Shown here one piece after another: positions 49,350 to 57,340 of a stretch of DNA of 64,000 bases. The translations under genes and the position numbers were made by a program. Where the stretch lies: NCBI RefSeq assembly GCF_022601675.1, contig NZ_JAKVIL010000001.1:310001-374000 (forward strand), written 5' to 3'. This DNA comes from Ancylobacter gelatini. GTDB taxonomy: Bacteria; Pseudomonadota; Alphaproteobacteria; Rhizobiales; Xanthobacteraceae. The notes beneath the pieces were generated by a model, which worked only from the letters and a program-made list of their open reading frames with translations, was not told where the DNA came from and searched no databases. The stretch's first letter is position 1. Every line of letters begins with the position of its first letter.

Positions 49350-50542
49350 CATGGAGCCGGCTCCGATCCCACCGGAACGATGCGGGTGCGGCGCCGCGAA
49401 GGAGGGCCGACCTCCTCGACACGGATGCGCTTCGCCTGGAACAGCCGGTTCATCGCATCGGAAAGGGCCCTCCGGTTCAGGCCGTCCGCACGGGCGTCCT
49501 TGGCGAAGATCGCCGGCGCATAGGTCGGGCCCGCGGTCGTGACATTCCGCCCCTCGGCGTCGTATGCTGACAGCAGTTCGAGGAAGACGCGCTCGGCATT
49601 CTCATGAGCGGCGTAGTGGTTCAGCGGATTTGTGCTGGTCGCGACCTTGAAGGAGCCGTCCTGCCACCGAACCTTGATCTCATCCCTGCTGCGCGCATAG
49701 TTCGACTTCATGATGCGGAGCACGCGCGCGTCGACGTCGAGTTCCTTGCCGCTTTCGTCCTTGACGCGCTCGAAGTAGAGCCGCGACCGGAGGCTGTTAT
49801 TCCAAGCGGTGGAACCGCTGGTGCCGGAGCCGCTGGCAAGGCCGCCAAGCGACGGATGATCGAGCAGCAGTGTCGTCGTCCGGTGCTGGATCGCCTGGGC
49901 GCGCAGCAGGCCGATGAACTGGCGGGCGTGGGCGCGATTGTTTTCGTCGCCGCCAAACAGGTCCGCCTTGGTGTCGAGCACCACTAGCGCCGGCTGCACC
50001 TCCTCGATGCGCTGTTCGACGGCGGCAAACAGGGGCGTAGGGCGAAGAATGCCATTGCGGCCATCGGGCGCAGCCAGAAGCGCGTCCCGGTGAGCGAGCG
50101 GGATGATCTTCAAGCCGCCTAGGGCGGCAAGGTCGATGCCCATGCCCAGCGTGATCGCGTCGAGGCGGCGGTGAACCTCGTCCACGTCGTCCTCCGCCGT
50201 GAGGTAGATGCACGGTCCGCGCTCGGCGGATCGGCCCAGCCAATAGCCGCCCGCGACCGTCGCGACGGCGAGCTGGAGCGCGATCGTCGACTTGCCGGTG
50301 GCACCGTCGCCTGAGAGGCCCGTGACGGTTTGGGCCGGCATCAGCTCATCGACGTGCCACAGCCGAGGCGGGACCGATCGCCCCGCGAAGGACGCGGCGT
50401 CCAGCATCTCCACCGTGGGGATGGTTGTTCGGTCGTCGTGCTGACGATCGTCTGCCGCCCGGCGCGCCGCCTCCTGCGCTCGGTGGCGATCTTCTTCCAG
50501 CAGCTCCGCGGCCGTCACATAATCCCCTCGCACATCCATCAT
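49349..50542 (-). CDS. AAA ATPase, RepA/DnaB-like replicative helicase type
   Basis: A 397-residue ATPase of the AAA_25/RepA-like group used by plasmids, satellites and phages for replication. Walker A is GDGATGKS at 78-85, a Walker B-like LVVLDTKADLFGG follows near 185, and TTLLLDHPSLGGLASGSG near 225 is typical sensor-loop sequence. The C-terminal ~90 residues (from ~ENAERVFLELLSAYD) look like a separate winged-helix. Its start overlaps the end of the primase-like gene (TAATG), so both act in one module. Confidence 0.8.
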   Translation of the reverse strand: MMDVRGDYVTAAELLEEDRHRAQEAARRAADDRQHDDRTTIPTVEMLDAASFAGRSVPPRLWHVDELMPAQTVTGLSGDGATGKSTIALQLAVATVAGGYWLGRSAERGPCIYLTAEDDVDEVHRRLDAITLGMGIDLAALGGLKIIPLAHRDALLAAPDGRNGILRPTPLFAAVEQRIEEVQPALVVLDTKADLFGGDENNRAHARQFIGLLRAQAIQHRTTTLLLDHPSLGGLASGSGTSGSTAWNNSLRSRLYFERVKDESGKELDVDARVLRIMKSNYARSRDEIKVRWQDGSFKVATSTNPLNHYAAHENAERVFLELLSAYDAEGRNVTTAGPTYAPAIFAKDARADGLNRRALSDAMNRLFQAKRIRVEEVGPPSRRRTRIVPVGSEPAP

Positions 50543-51153
50543 TAGGGCGCTCTCGGAGTCGTGCGCGGCGCGACGATGCGCTCGGCGGGAACATGCGGCG
50601 CCAGCATCGCGGCCAGATCGCGGGCATGTTCGGCATCCTCCGCCATGATGCCCGGCGCATCGGCCAAGCGCAGCGCGGCGCCGACCGAATCGACGATCAC
50701 GAGGCCGTTGCGGTCGGCGCGCAGCCAGCCGAGCGGATCGCGGAAGACGCGCACGGGCCGGCGGTAGGCGAACGTCGCAGGATTGCCGAGCGCCCCCTCG
50801 CCGAGAAGTGCCGCCGCACCATCGCGCCGGGCGATTTTTCGCGGGTCACCGGCAGACCATGCGACGAGGTCGAGCCCGCACTCCCACTCGTCGCGTACCA
50901 GCGTGATGAACGCCGGCTGGCCCTCGTCGGCGTGACGCGCGAGGCGGAAGAACGAGCCCGAGCCGAACACGCACGGCCACGCCTTGACCTCGCGCAGGCT
51001 CCATTCGGTCGCGCCGCGCGCTCGGAGCTCGGTGAGCTGATAGAGGGTCGGCAAGGGGAGCGGGAGCCACGAACATTCGGGGTCAGGTGGCCGCCGATCC
51101 AGCGCCGCCACCGCCAGAGCTCGGCGCGTATCGTCCGTGAGGGTGGCGGGCAT
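50542..51153 (-). CDS. Primase/Toprim-like accessory replication protein
   Basis: A 203-residue protein that I assign only by context and weak features. A central strand-rich part with conserved Trp/Phe/Gly (CVFGSGSFFRLARHADEG, FITLVRDEWECGLDLVAW) is followed by a Toprim-like segment NGLVIVDSVGAALRLADAPG and a helical AEDAEHARDLAAMLAPH. ATG 51153 has GAGGAG 6 nt upstream. It is coupled to the ATPase gene and preceded by an AlpA-type gene, the usual order of alphaproteobacterial prophage and satellite replication modules. Confidence 0.6.
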   Translation of the reverse strand: MPATLTDDTRRALAVAALDRRPPDPECSWLPLPLPTLYQLTELRARGATEWSLREVKAWPCVFGSGSFFRLARHADEGQPAFITLVRDEWECGLDLVAWSAGDPRKIARRDGAAALLGEGALGNPATFAYRRPVRVFRDPLGWLRADRNGLVIVDSVGAALRLADAPGIMAEDAEHARDLAAMLAPHVPAERIVAPRTTPRAP

Positions 51154-51164
51154 GCGCGCTCTCC

Positions 51165-51386
51165 TCACGCGGCCGCGCCGGTATCGGAAGTCGAGCGGCG
51201 ACGCCGGCTCGACGGCCAGGCCTCGATGTCCGACCGGCGATACCTGACGAGTTTCCCGACCTTCAGGAAGGCTGGACCGGCACCCGACAGGCGCGATTTT
51301 GCGAGCGTGGATTCAGCCCATCCGATCGCAGCCGCGGCCTCCTTGGGCCGCAGGATGGGATCAGCTTCAGAGTGAGCGGGGTGCAT
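51165..51386 (-). CDS. AlpA/excisionase-type helix-turn-helix protein
   Basis: A 73-residue winged-helix protein of the AlpA/MerR-like excisionase group. LRPKEAAAAIGWAESTLAKS is the HTH and VGKLVRYRRSDIEAW the wing, both highly typical. Such proteins switch integrase or replication genes in prophages and islands. It precedes the primase-like gene by 11 bp. Two GAAC/GTTC palindromes lie upstream. Confidence 0.85.
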   Translation of the reverse strand: MHPAHSEADPILRPKEAAAAIGWAESTLAKSRLSGAGPAFLKVGKLVRYRRSDIEAWPSSRRRRSTSDTGAAA

Positions 51387-51408
51387 GGCGGGCTCCGTGA
51401 GAACAGTT

Positions 51409-51480
51409 CCGTTGCTGTCCTCACCGTGTCCTTGCCGTGCTAATTCGTCATCGCCCGAGAACTATGCGCGCAGTTCTCGG
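51409..51480. promoter_or_regulatory. Paired palindromes upstream of the AlpA-like gene
   Basis: A perfect 9-bp inverted repeat CCGAGAACT-N8-AGTTCTCGG (51455-51480) and a shorter GAGAACAGTTCC with core GAACAGTTC (51411-51419) share the half-site GAGAAC. They lie in the 110-bp gap upstream of the AlpA-like start. No U-tract follows, so operators are more likely than terminators. Confidence 0.5.
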
Positions 51481-51496
51481 TGCACCGCGAAGTCGG

Positions 51497-52045
51497 TCAT
51501 TCGTTTTCGGTGCACGCTCGGACCGCTGCGATGAAGTGCTCGGCCGGCAAGTCCTTGGCAATTTCCGCCAAAGCGGTGACCCATGCCTCTCCTTTCGCTT
51601 CGTCGAAGCGATTCTCCAGGCTGCGCGACTTACCACCAAGCGATTGATACGCTGCGCGTTTGACAAGGAGCCGCGCGGCCTCGGCCTTCGTCTTGCCGGC
51701 TGCCATCAGTTCCACCATGTCGGCGACGAGGGCGGCCTTGCGAGAGCTCGTCCATGCACGCGGACGATGCGCGGCAGCCGTTGCTTCCACGCGTAGTCCC
51801 GGTACGTGCGTGCGCGCGAGTTCGATGGCTAAGAGCGCGAAGCTTAAAAGCCCCTGGCCCGACGGCACGCCATGGTGTTCCATCAAAAGGTGATATCGCC
51901 TCTCGCGTTCTTCCGCGACTCGCCGCTGTTCGGCTTCGATCTGCGCCGCTCGAATGGCAGCATCGTCCAAAAGCGAGACACTGATGTCGGCAGGCGGGAT
52001 CGGTGTCGCTATATCTCCGGTATAGCCTTCGTCTCGCCCGCTCAT
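51497..52045 (-). CDS. Unknown protein in the toxin-antitoxin operon
   Basis: A 182-residue protein not recognised. It has an acidic start, a charged helix (IRAAQIEAEQRRVAEERERR), a hydrophobic part (LLSFALLAIELARTHVPGL), and a C-terminal region with a possible HTH (SSRKAALVADMVELMAAGKT, KAEAARLLVKRAAYQSLG). It starts 2 bp after the antitoxin stop, so it is almost certainly co-transcribed with the toxin-antitoxin pair. A third regulator or an island gene captured by the TA promoter are both possible. Confidence 0.6.
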   Translation of the reverse strand: MSGRDEGYTGDIATPIPPADISVSLLDDAAIRAAQIEAEQRRVAEERERRYHLLMEHHGVPSGQGLLSFALLAIELARTHVPGLRVEATAAAHRPRAWTSSRKAALVADMVELMAAGKTKAEAARLLVKRAAYQSLGGKSRSLENRFDEAKGEAWVTALAEIAKDLPAEHFIAAVRACTENE

Positions 52046-52047
52046 GC

Positions 52048-52341
52048 TTACGCCGCCTTCGCGGGCGCCACGGTGAGCGAGAGACCGAGAGCCTTCACCA
52101 CCTTGAGCACGGTGGCGAACTCCGGGTTCCCGCCCTCGCTGAGTGCACGGTACAGCGCCTCCCGGGCCACCCCGGCGTCGCGGGCAATCTGGGTCATGCC
52201 ACGCGAGCGAGCCACGTCGCCCAGCGCGGCGGTGATGAGAGCCGGCGTGCCGTCCTCGAATGCCGCCTCGAGATACGCCGCGATGTCCTCCGGCGTGTCG
52301 AGGTAATCAGTTGCGTCAAACTTCGTCGTCTTGAGTGCCAT
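52048..52341 (-). CDS. Addiction module antidote, HTH type (TIGR02684-like)
   Basis: A 97-residue antitoxin of the TIGR02684 type. The XRE-like HTH lies at ~50-75 (RSRGMTQIARDAGVAREAL, YRALSEGGNPEFATVLKVV), and the N-terminal FDATDYLDTPEDIAAYLEAA is the family signature. Expected to neutralise the upstream RelE/HigB-like toxin and repress the operon. It starts 3 bp after the toxin stop. Toxin-first order is normal for this subfamily. Confidence 0.9.
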   Translation of the reverse strand: MALKTTKFDATDYLDTPEDIAAYLEAAFEDGTPALITAALGDVARSRGMTQIARDAGVAREALYRALSEGGNPEFATVLKVVKALGLSLTVAPAKAA

Positions 52342-52344
52342 GTG

Positions 52345-52638
52345 TCAGTCCTCCTCGCGCGCCAATGCCTTGGCCTTCACGATGTCCCGATCCTGAGTGT
52401 CCTTGTCGCCGCCGCACAGAAGGAGCACCACAATCGGCCCCCTCTGCGCGTAGTAGACGCGGTAACCCGGCCCGTAATCGATTCTCATTTCGCTGACGCC
52501 TTCTCCGACCGGCTTCACATCCCCCGGATTGCCCAGCTCCAGCCGCCGGACCCGCGCCAGGATGCGCGCCTTGGCCTGTCGGTCGCGCAGGTGAGTGAGC
52601 CAAGCCTCAAAGACCTCAGTTTGACGAACATCGAACAT
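52345..52638 (-). CDS. RelE/HigB-type toxin (TIGR02683-like, Gp49 family)
   Basis: A 97-residue toxin of the RelE/ParE superfamily, close to TIGR02683. Family landmarks: FEAWLTHLRDRQAKARILAR, RRLELGNPGDVKPVGEGVSE and MRIDYGPGYRVYYAQRGP, then LLLCGGDKDTQDRDI. These proteins cut ribosome-bound mRNA. It is the first gene of the operon with its antitoxin and a third gene; a 24-bp palindrome 38-61 bp upstream is the likely autoregulatory site. Confidence 0.9.
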   Translation of the reverse strand: MFDVRQTEVFEAWLTHLRDRQAKARILARVRRLELGNPGDVKPVGEGVSEMRIDYGPGYRVYYAQRGPIVVLLLCGGDKDTQDRDIVKAKALAREED

Positions 52639-52675
52639 GCGGAACTGTATCTCATAAGTTACGTTTAGTCGAGTA

Positions 52676-52699
52676 GTTCGTAACTCTTGGGTTACGAAC
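52676..52699. promoter_or_regulatory. Palindromic operator of the toxin-antitoxin operon
   Basis: A perfect 9-bp inverted repeat GTTCGTAAC-N6-GTTACGAAC, with a further half-site AGTTACG at ~52657-52663. The region is AT-richer than its surroundings and lies just upstream of the toxin start. This is the normal position for antitoxin binding. Confidence 0.7.
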
Positions 52700-52803
52700 T
52701 CTTCGGCGGGCGATGTTTCGAGGCGGAGCCGGTGTCTCTCTGCTGTCCATCGAGCGCGACCGCGATCTGGCCGCCGATCTGATCCGACGCCCGGCGCAGC
52801 GGA

Positions 52804-53061
52804 TCACCCCTTGCGGATGTGGAACACCAGCCGGTCGGTCTGCCGCTCCTGGCCTTCCAGCGTGTGGCCGTTCTCGTGCAGCATGTGGGGAATGTCGATC
52901 ACCGCCATCGGGTCGGTGCATTCGACCGTGAGGCGCAGCCCCGGCGCGCCGCGCTCCAGCGCCCGGCGGGTCAGCAGCGCGGGAAGCGGGCACTTCAGGC
53001 CCCGGAGGTCGAGCGTCTGCGCCTCGTCTGTCGACGGGTTCTGCGGCGGGTCGTTGTCCAT
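52804..53061 (-). CDS. TusA-family sulfurtransferase
   Basis: A small sulfur carrier of 85 residues. The family motif LDLRGLKCPLPALL holds the acceptor cysteine; the C-terminal strand with MAVIDIPHMLHENGHTL and RLVFHIRKG is normal. TusA proteins pass sulfur to tRNA thiolation or molybdenum enzymes. Its position next to mobB and mobA favours the latter. CAGGAGAG precedes the ATG. Confidence 0.88.
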   Translation of the reverse strand: MDNDPPQNPSTDEAQTLDLRGLKCPLPALLTRRALERGAPGLRLTVECTDPMAVIDIPHMLHENGHTLEGQERQTDRLVFHIRKG

Positions 53062-53209
53062 GGCCACTCTCCTGCGGTCGCAATAGGCCGGGCGCCATCC
53101 GCCGCGCAAGCGGAAAGCCCGATCGGGCGATGGCGGGCGCCGGCTTGACAGGGCGGCCCCCTCGGCCGATGTGGCCCTCGTGCCACCCATCTGCGAAGGA
53201 GACGCGGCT

Positions 53210-53737
53210 ATGAGGCTCATCGGCTTTGCCGGCTGGAGCGGGGCGGGCAAGACCACCCTGCTGGCGCAGCTCATTCCCGTGCTGGTGGCGCGCGGGCTTA
53301 AGGTGTCGACTGTCAAGCACGCCCATCATAATTTCGACGTCGACAAGCCGGGCAAGGATTCCCACACCCATCGCCTTGCGGGCGCGACCGAAGTGCTGAT
53401 TTCCTCCGCCAATCGCTGGGCGCTGATGCACGAATTGCGCGGCGCGCCGGAGCCGGAACTGCCGGACCTGCTGGCGCATCTGTCCCATGTCGATCTGGTG
53501 CTGGTGGAAGGCTTCAAGCGCGACCATCACCCGAAGATCGAGATTCACCGCGCCGAGGTCGGAAAGCCGTTCCTCCATCCCGAGGACGCGCACATCATCG
53601 CCATCGCCGCGGATGTCGCGCTGCCGGACGCCACGCTGCCGGTGATCGACCTCGACGATATCGGCGCCATCGCCGATCTGGTCGAGGCTCATGCCGTGCC
53701 GGTCGACGCCATCGACTGGCGGCAGGCGGGCGGCTAG
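53210..53737 (+). CDS. mobB: Molybdopterin-guanine dinucleotide biosynthesis protein B
   Basis: A GTP-binding P-loop protein of 175 residues that helps MobA make the bis-MGD cofactor. Walker A is GWSGAGKTTL near the N-terminus, VSTVKHAHHNFDVDKPGKDS is the conserved switch-like segment, and LVLVEGFKRDHHPKIEIHR the Walker B region. GAAGGAG lies 8 nt before ATG 53210. It converges with mobA with a 4-bp overlap, an unusual arrangement because the two are often in one operon. Confidence 0.92.
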   Translation: MRLIGFAGWSGAGKTTLLAQLIPVLVARGLKVSTVKHAHHNFDVDKPGKDSHTHRLAGATEVLISSANRWALMHELRGAPEPELPDLLAHLSHVDLVLVEGFKRDHHPKIEIHRAEVGKPFLHPEDAHIIAIAADVALPDATLPVIDLDDIGAIADLVEAHAVPVDAIDWRQAGG

Positions 53738-54348
53738 CGCGCGCCGGCGGCCAGCATCCGCTCGGCCTGCGCGAGGTCCTCGGGGGTGTTGACGTTGAAG
53801 AACGGGTCGGCGGGTTCTGTCGGCCAGTCCACCGCGACGGCGTCGACCGCGTCGGCGAAACGGCCGACCCGGCGTTCGTCGTCGTCCACCAGCGCGGTGC
53901 GCAGCCGCCCGCGCAGCGTCACCTCCCATAGGCCGACCACCGGATGGCGCCGCCCGGCGGAAGAGGCGATCGCGGCCGGGCTGCCATGGTCAACGCAGGC
54001 CTGAAGCAGCCGCACCGCGAGGTCGTCCGGCAGAAACGGGCAATCGGCCGGCACGCAGAGAACGAAACGCGCCGCCGGCTTGTGCCGCGCGGCATGGTCG
54101 AGCCCGGCGAGCAGGCCGGCGAGCGGGCCGGGAGAGTCCGGCAGCGAATCGGGAATGACGGGGAGGTCGAGACCGAAGCGGTCGGCGTCGCCATTGGCGT
54201 TGAGCAGAAGCGCGCTCACCTGCGGCGCCACCCTTGCGACCACCGCGCCGAGCACCGTGCCTGCTCCGAGCGGGCGCAGCGCCTTGTCGCCGCCGCCCAT
54301 GCGGCGCGACAGCCCGCCGGCGAGGATGAGGCCGACCGGCTTGTCCAT
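53734..54348 (-). CDS. mobA: Molybdenum cofactor guanylyltransferase MobA
   Basis: Attaches GMP to molybdenum-molybdopterin. The 204-residue protein has the nucleotidyltransferase start LILAGGLSRRMGGGDKAL, PDSLPDSPGPLAGLLAGL, and CVPADCPFLPDDLAVRL. The C-terminal FFNVNTPEDLAQAERML is typical. Its start overlaps the stop of the DUF454 gene by one base. Together with mobB and the TusA-like gene it forms a molybdenum cofactor group. Confidence 0.93.
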   Translation of the reverse strand: MDKPVGLILAGGLSRRMGGGDKALRPLGAGTVLGAVVARVAPQVSALLLNANGDADRFGLDLPVIPDSLPDSPGPLAGLLAGLDHAARHKPAARFVLCVPADCPFLPDDLAVRLLQACVDHGSPAAIASSAGRRHPVVGLWEVTLRGRLRTALVDDDERRVGRFADAVDAVAVDWPTEPADPFFNVNTPEDLAQAERMLAAGAR

Positions 54349-54779
54349 CACGCGGTCGGCCGGGTCAGCAGATAGATCGCGCAGGCAAGCATCACCAGCC
54401 CGGCGGGGATCAGGCCGGCCGGCGGCACACCGGTATAGGCCATCAGCCCGAAGCTGAAGGCCATGCTTCCCGTGGCGACGAACTGCGCCCAGCGCGGCAC
54501 CGCGCCCCGCTCGCGCCAGCGCACGACCGAAGGCCCGAGCCGTGGATGGCCGAGCAGCCAGGCCTCGAAGCGCGGCGAGGAGCGGGAGAACAGCCAGGCG
54601 GCGAGAATGAGGAAGACGGTGCCCGGCAGTCCGGGCAGGATGATGCCGGCAACGCCGATGCCGACGCACAGCCAGCCGAGCGCGAACATCATCCAGCGCA
54701 GGGATGACGTAGCGTAAGAAATGCGGCGAGGTTTATCGTCCGTCGGGCTCATCAAGGTCGCGCTGGCAAGTCGTTTCAT
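54348..54779 (-). CDS. DUF454 (YbaN-like) membrane protein
   Basis: A 143-residue inner-membrane protein of the YbaN/DUF454 family. The hallmark LGWLCVGIGVAGIILPGLPG, followed by FLILAAWLFSRSSPRFEAWL, LGHPRLGPSVVRWRERGAVP, is clear. Three or four membrane spans are expected. Function is unknown; some members are linked to heme. Start 54779 or the ATG at 54752 are both possible, since neither has a strong ribosome-binding site. Confidence 0.82.
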   Translation of the reverse strand: MKRLASATLMSPTDDKPRRISYATSSLRWMMFALGWLCVGIGVAGIILPGLPGTVFLILAAWLFSRSSPRFEAWLLGHPRLGPSVVRWRERGAVPRWAQFVATGSMAFSFGLMAYTGVPPAGLIPAGLVMLACAIYLLTRPTA

Positions 54780-54795
54780 GGTCGTTACGCAATAA

Positions 54796-56907
54796 TCAGC
54801 CGGCGCTGAGGAGCTTCACGGCGATATCTCGCTCGAAGACATGTAGCAAAATCCGTAGCGCCGCTCCATGTTCCCCCATCAGATCGGAATCGTTCTGAAC
54901 GATATCTAGTGCCTCGGCGCGGGCGCGCTCGAGAAGGGCGCCATGCACGTCGAGCCGGGCGAGGCGGAAGCCGGGAAAGCCGCTCTGCCGCGTGCCGAGA
55001 ACATCGCCTTCGCCGCGGAGCTTGAGGTCCTGTTCGGCGAGGAAGAACCCGTCCTCGGAGCTCCGCAGCGCCTGGAGCCGCTCGCGCGCGATCTCGCCGA
55101 GCGGGCGGCGGTAGACCAGAAGGCAGATCGAGGCCTCCGAGCCGCGCCCCACGCGCCCGCGCAATTGGTGGAGCTGGGCAAGGCCGAAGCGCTCGGCATG
55201 CTCGATCACGATGATGGTGGCCTCCGGCACGTCCATGCCGACCTCGACCACGGTGGTCGCGACGAGGAGCTGGGTCTCGCCAGCGGCGAAGGCGGCCATG
55301 GCGGCATCCTTCTGCGCGCCCTTCATCTTGCCGTGGATCAGTCCAACCTTGTCGCCGAACCAGTGGCGCAGTTCCTCGAAGCGCGCCTCGGCGGCGGCGA
55401 GGTCCGAACTTTCCGATTCCTCGACCAGCGGGCAGATCCAGTAGGCACGCCGCCCCTCTGCCAGCGCATGGGCAAGGCGTTGGACCACCTCGTCGAGCCG
55501 GTCGGAAGGAATGGTGCGGGTGTCGATCGGTTTGCGCCCGGCCGGCTTCTCGCGCAGCTCGCTGGAATCCATGTCGCCGAAATAGGTGAGCACCAGCGTG
55601 CGCGGGATCGGGGTCGCGGTCATCACCAGCACATCCACCGCCTCACCCTTGGCGGCGAGGGCAAGGCGCTGGTGCACGCCGAAGCGGTGCTGCTCGTCGA
55701 CGAGGGCGAGGGCGAGGTCATGGAACTCCACGCCCTCCTGAAACAGGGCATGGGTGCCGATGATCAGGTCGATCTCACCCGCCTTGAGGGCACTGAGCAC
55801 GGCGTCGCGCGCGCGCCCCTTCTCGCGCCCGGTCAGCAGGGCGAGGCGCAGGCCCGCTGTCGCGGCGACCTTCTCGATGGTCTTCATGTGCTGGCGGGCG
55901 AGGATTTCCGTCGGTGCCATCAGCGCGGCCTGCCGCCCGGCCTCGATCACGGTCGCGCTCGCGAGCAGGGCTACCACGGTCTTGCCGGAGCCGACATCGC
56001 CCTGAAGCAGGCGCAGCATGCGGTGGGGCGAGGCGAGGTCCGCGCGGATCGCCTTCAGCGCCTCGACCTGGGAGGAGGTGAGGGAGAAGGGCAGCGTGTC
56101 CTCGATCCGCCGGGACAGCTGGCCATCGCCCACGCTCGGCCGGCCTGCCAGATGAACGGTGCGGGCGCGCACCAGAGCGAGGGTGAGCTGGCTCGCCAGC
56201 AATTCGTCATAGGCGAGGCGCCGCCAGGCGAGGCCGGCCGGGCTGGCGTCGACGGGATCGCGCGGATGGTGGATGCGCTCCAGCGCCGAGCGGAAGCCGG
56301 GCCGCGCCGTGTCCGCCGGGCCGCCGTCGGCGCGCCATTCTGGCAGTTCCGGCGCCCGCGCCAGCGCCGCTTCGATGGCGCGGCGGACATGGCCCTGACC
56401 GAGCCCTTCCACCAGCGGATAGATCGGCTCGATCGGCGGCAGCTTCGCAAGGCCAGCCTCATCGACCACCCGGTCCGGGTGAACCATCTGCGCGGCGCCG
56501 TCATAGAGCGTCAGGGTGCCGGAGACATAGCGGGTCTCGCCGACGGGCATCAGACGCTCGATCCAGCCGCCATCGGCGCTGAACCAGGCGAGGGTGATAT
56601 CGCCGCTCTCGTCATGGGCGAAGACACGGTGCGGGGTGCGGGCGCCGCGCGGTGTCGGTACATGGCGGTCGACATGGAGCTTGAGTGTCACCACCGTGTC
56701 GGGCAGCGCTTCGGCAATGGTCGGACGGGCGCGGCGGTCGATGGTGGAGGAGGGCAGGTGCAGCAGCAAATCCAGCACCCGCGCGCCTTCGGGGCGCCCG
56801 AGCAGCCGGTTGAACGGGCGTGCGAGCTTGGGACCGATGCCGGGAAGGCTCTCGATCGATGCGAAATACGGGTTGAGGATGTCGGGACGCAGGGAGCCGG
56901 TTGCCAT
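54796..56907 (-). CDS. recG: ATP-dependent DNA helicase RecG
   Basis: Branch-migrating helicase that processes stalled forks and Holliday junctions. The 703-residue protein has the wedge OB domain (ITLAWFSADGGWIERLMP near 110), helicase motif I GDVGSGKTVVAL with K309, motif II LVDEQHRFGVHQR, TATPIPRTL, and motif VI QLRGRVGRGSEASI. ATG 56907 (MATGSLRPDILNPYF) gives the normal N-terminus. It diverges from sdhE and mfd, a cluster seen in other alphaproteobacteria. Confidence 0.95.
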   Translation of the reverse strand: MATGSLRPDILNPYFASIESLPGIGPKLARPFNRLLGRPEGARVLDLLLHLPSSTIDRRARPTIAEALPDTVVTLKLHVDRHVPTPRGARTPHRVFAHDESGDITLAWFSADGGWIERLMPVGETRYVSGTLTLYDGAAQMVHPDRVVDEAGLAKLPPIEPIYPLVEGLGQGHVRRAIEAALARAPELPEWRADGGPADTARPGFRSALERIHHPRDPVDASPAGLAWRRLAYDELLASQLTLALVRARTVHLAGRPSVGDGQLSRRIEDTLPFSLTSSQVEALKAIRADLASPHRMLRLLQGDVGSGKTVVALLASATVIEAGRQAALMAPTEILARQHMKTIEKVAATAGLRLALLTGREKGRARDAVLSALKAGEIDLIIGTHALFQEGVEFHDLALALVDEQHRFGVHQRLALAAKGEAVDVLVMTATPIPRTLVLTYFGDMDSSELREKPAGRKPIDTRTIPSDRLDEVVQRLAHALAEGRRAYWICPLVEESESSDLAAAEARFEELRHWFGDKVGLIHGKMKGAQKDAAMAAFAAGETQLLVATTVVEVGMDVPEATIIVIEHAERFGLAQLHQLRGRVGRGSEASICLLVYRRPLGEIARERLQALRSSEDGFFLAEQDLKLRGEGDVLGTRQSGFPGFRLARLDVHGALLERARAEALDIVQNDSDLMGEHGAALRILLHVFERDIAVKLLSAG

Positions 56908-57043
56908 GGTGCGGGGCAAGGTGGACGAAGCGTGTCGCCTGCGCAATCCGCGCAGCACGCATTCCCCCGCAAGGCATGACAGGGCGCCCATGTCGCGCTA
57001 AAAGCCGCTTCCTTCGCTATAGGGCGATCCACGAGGTCCTCTC

Positions 57044-57340
57044 ATGACCGGAACGACACGTTCGAGCGCGGGCCTTGACCCCCGCCGCCGCCGCATCCTC
57101 TATCGCTCCTGGCATCGCGGGACGCGGGAGATGGACCTGTTGATGGGCCGCTTCGCGGACGCGCTGATTTCCGAGCTTTCCGAAGAGGATGTCGCCGATT
57201 TCGAGAAGCTGATCGAGGTCGAGGACCCCGACCTGTTCGGCTGGATCAATACCGGCGTGCCCGATCCCGCGTTCGATACTCCCATCTTCCACCGTTTCCG
57301 GCTGTTCCACCTGTCCGGCGAGAGCGTTCCCGAAATATGA
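57044..57340 (+). CDS. sdhE: FAD assembly factor SdhE
   Basis: Small helical protein (98 residues) that helps covalent attachment of FAD to succinate dehydrogenase. The essential RGxxE motif is R25-G-T-R-E29 in SWHRGTREMDLLMG. The remaining helices (EEDVADFEKLIEVEDPDLFG and the W-I-N-T-G segment) match the family. Its stop overlaps the start of mfd by 4 bp, so both may be translated together. Confidence 0.93.
   Translation: MTGTTRSSAGLDPRRRRILYRSWHRGTREMDLLMGRFADALISELSEEDVADFEKLIEVEDPDLFGWINTGVPDPAFDTPIFHRFRLFHLSGESVPEI

Larger units (their letters stand above)
42265..52700. mobile_element. Accessory island: deleted prophage or satellite-like remnant beside tRNA-Lys
   Basis: Between tRNA-Lys and the tusA-like gene nearly all genes are of phage, plasmid or island type and lie on the minus strand. 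They include a toxin-antitoxin pair, AlpA-like regulator, primase/Toprim-like protein, RepA-like ATPase, repeat array, terminase-small-like fragment, two virion-type genes, and an XRE/nuclease/HEPN-like operon. No integrase, portal, capsid or large terminase is present. I did not find a second copy of the tRNA 3' end on the right side, so the boundaries are approximate. Confidence 0.72.

Noticed and set aside
49145..49422. Minus-strand Pro/Ser-rich small proteins (P-F-Q-S-P repeats) over the repeat array
   Set aside because: They are translations of the iteron-like DNA repeats, in more than one frame at once, and have no good ribosome-binding site.
51455..51480. A second SOS box in the island
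   Set aside because: The GAAC and GTTC half-sites are inverted and 10 bp apart, not the direct GAAC-N7-GAAC arrangement used by alphaproteobacterial LexA.
52713..52931. Plus-strand 72-codon frame between the TA operon and the tusA-like gene
   Set aside because: Most of it is antisense to the tusA-like gene, and its first part has no ribosome-binding site or recognisable family.
42189..53200. Attachment site pair formed by the tRNA-Lys 3' end
   Set aside because: I looked for a copy of the T-arm and acceptor sequence near the right end of the island and did not see one, so att sites are not claimed.
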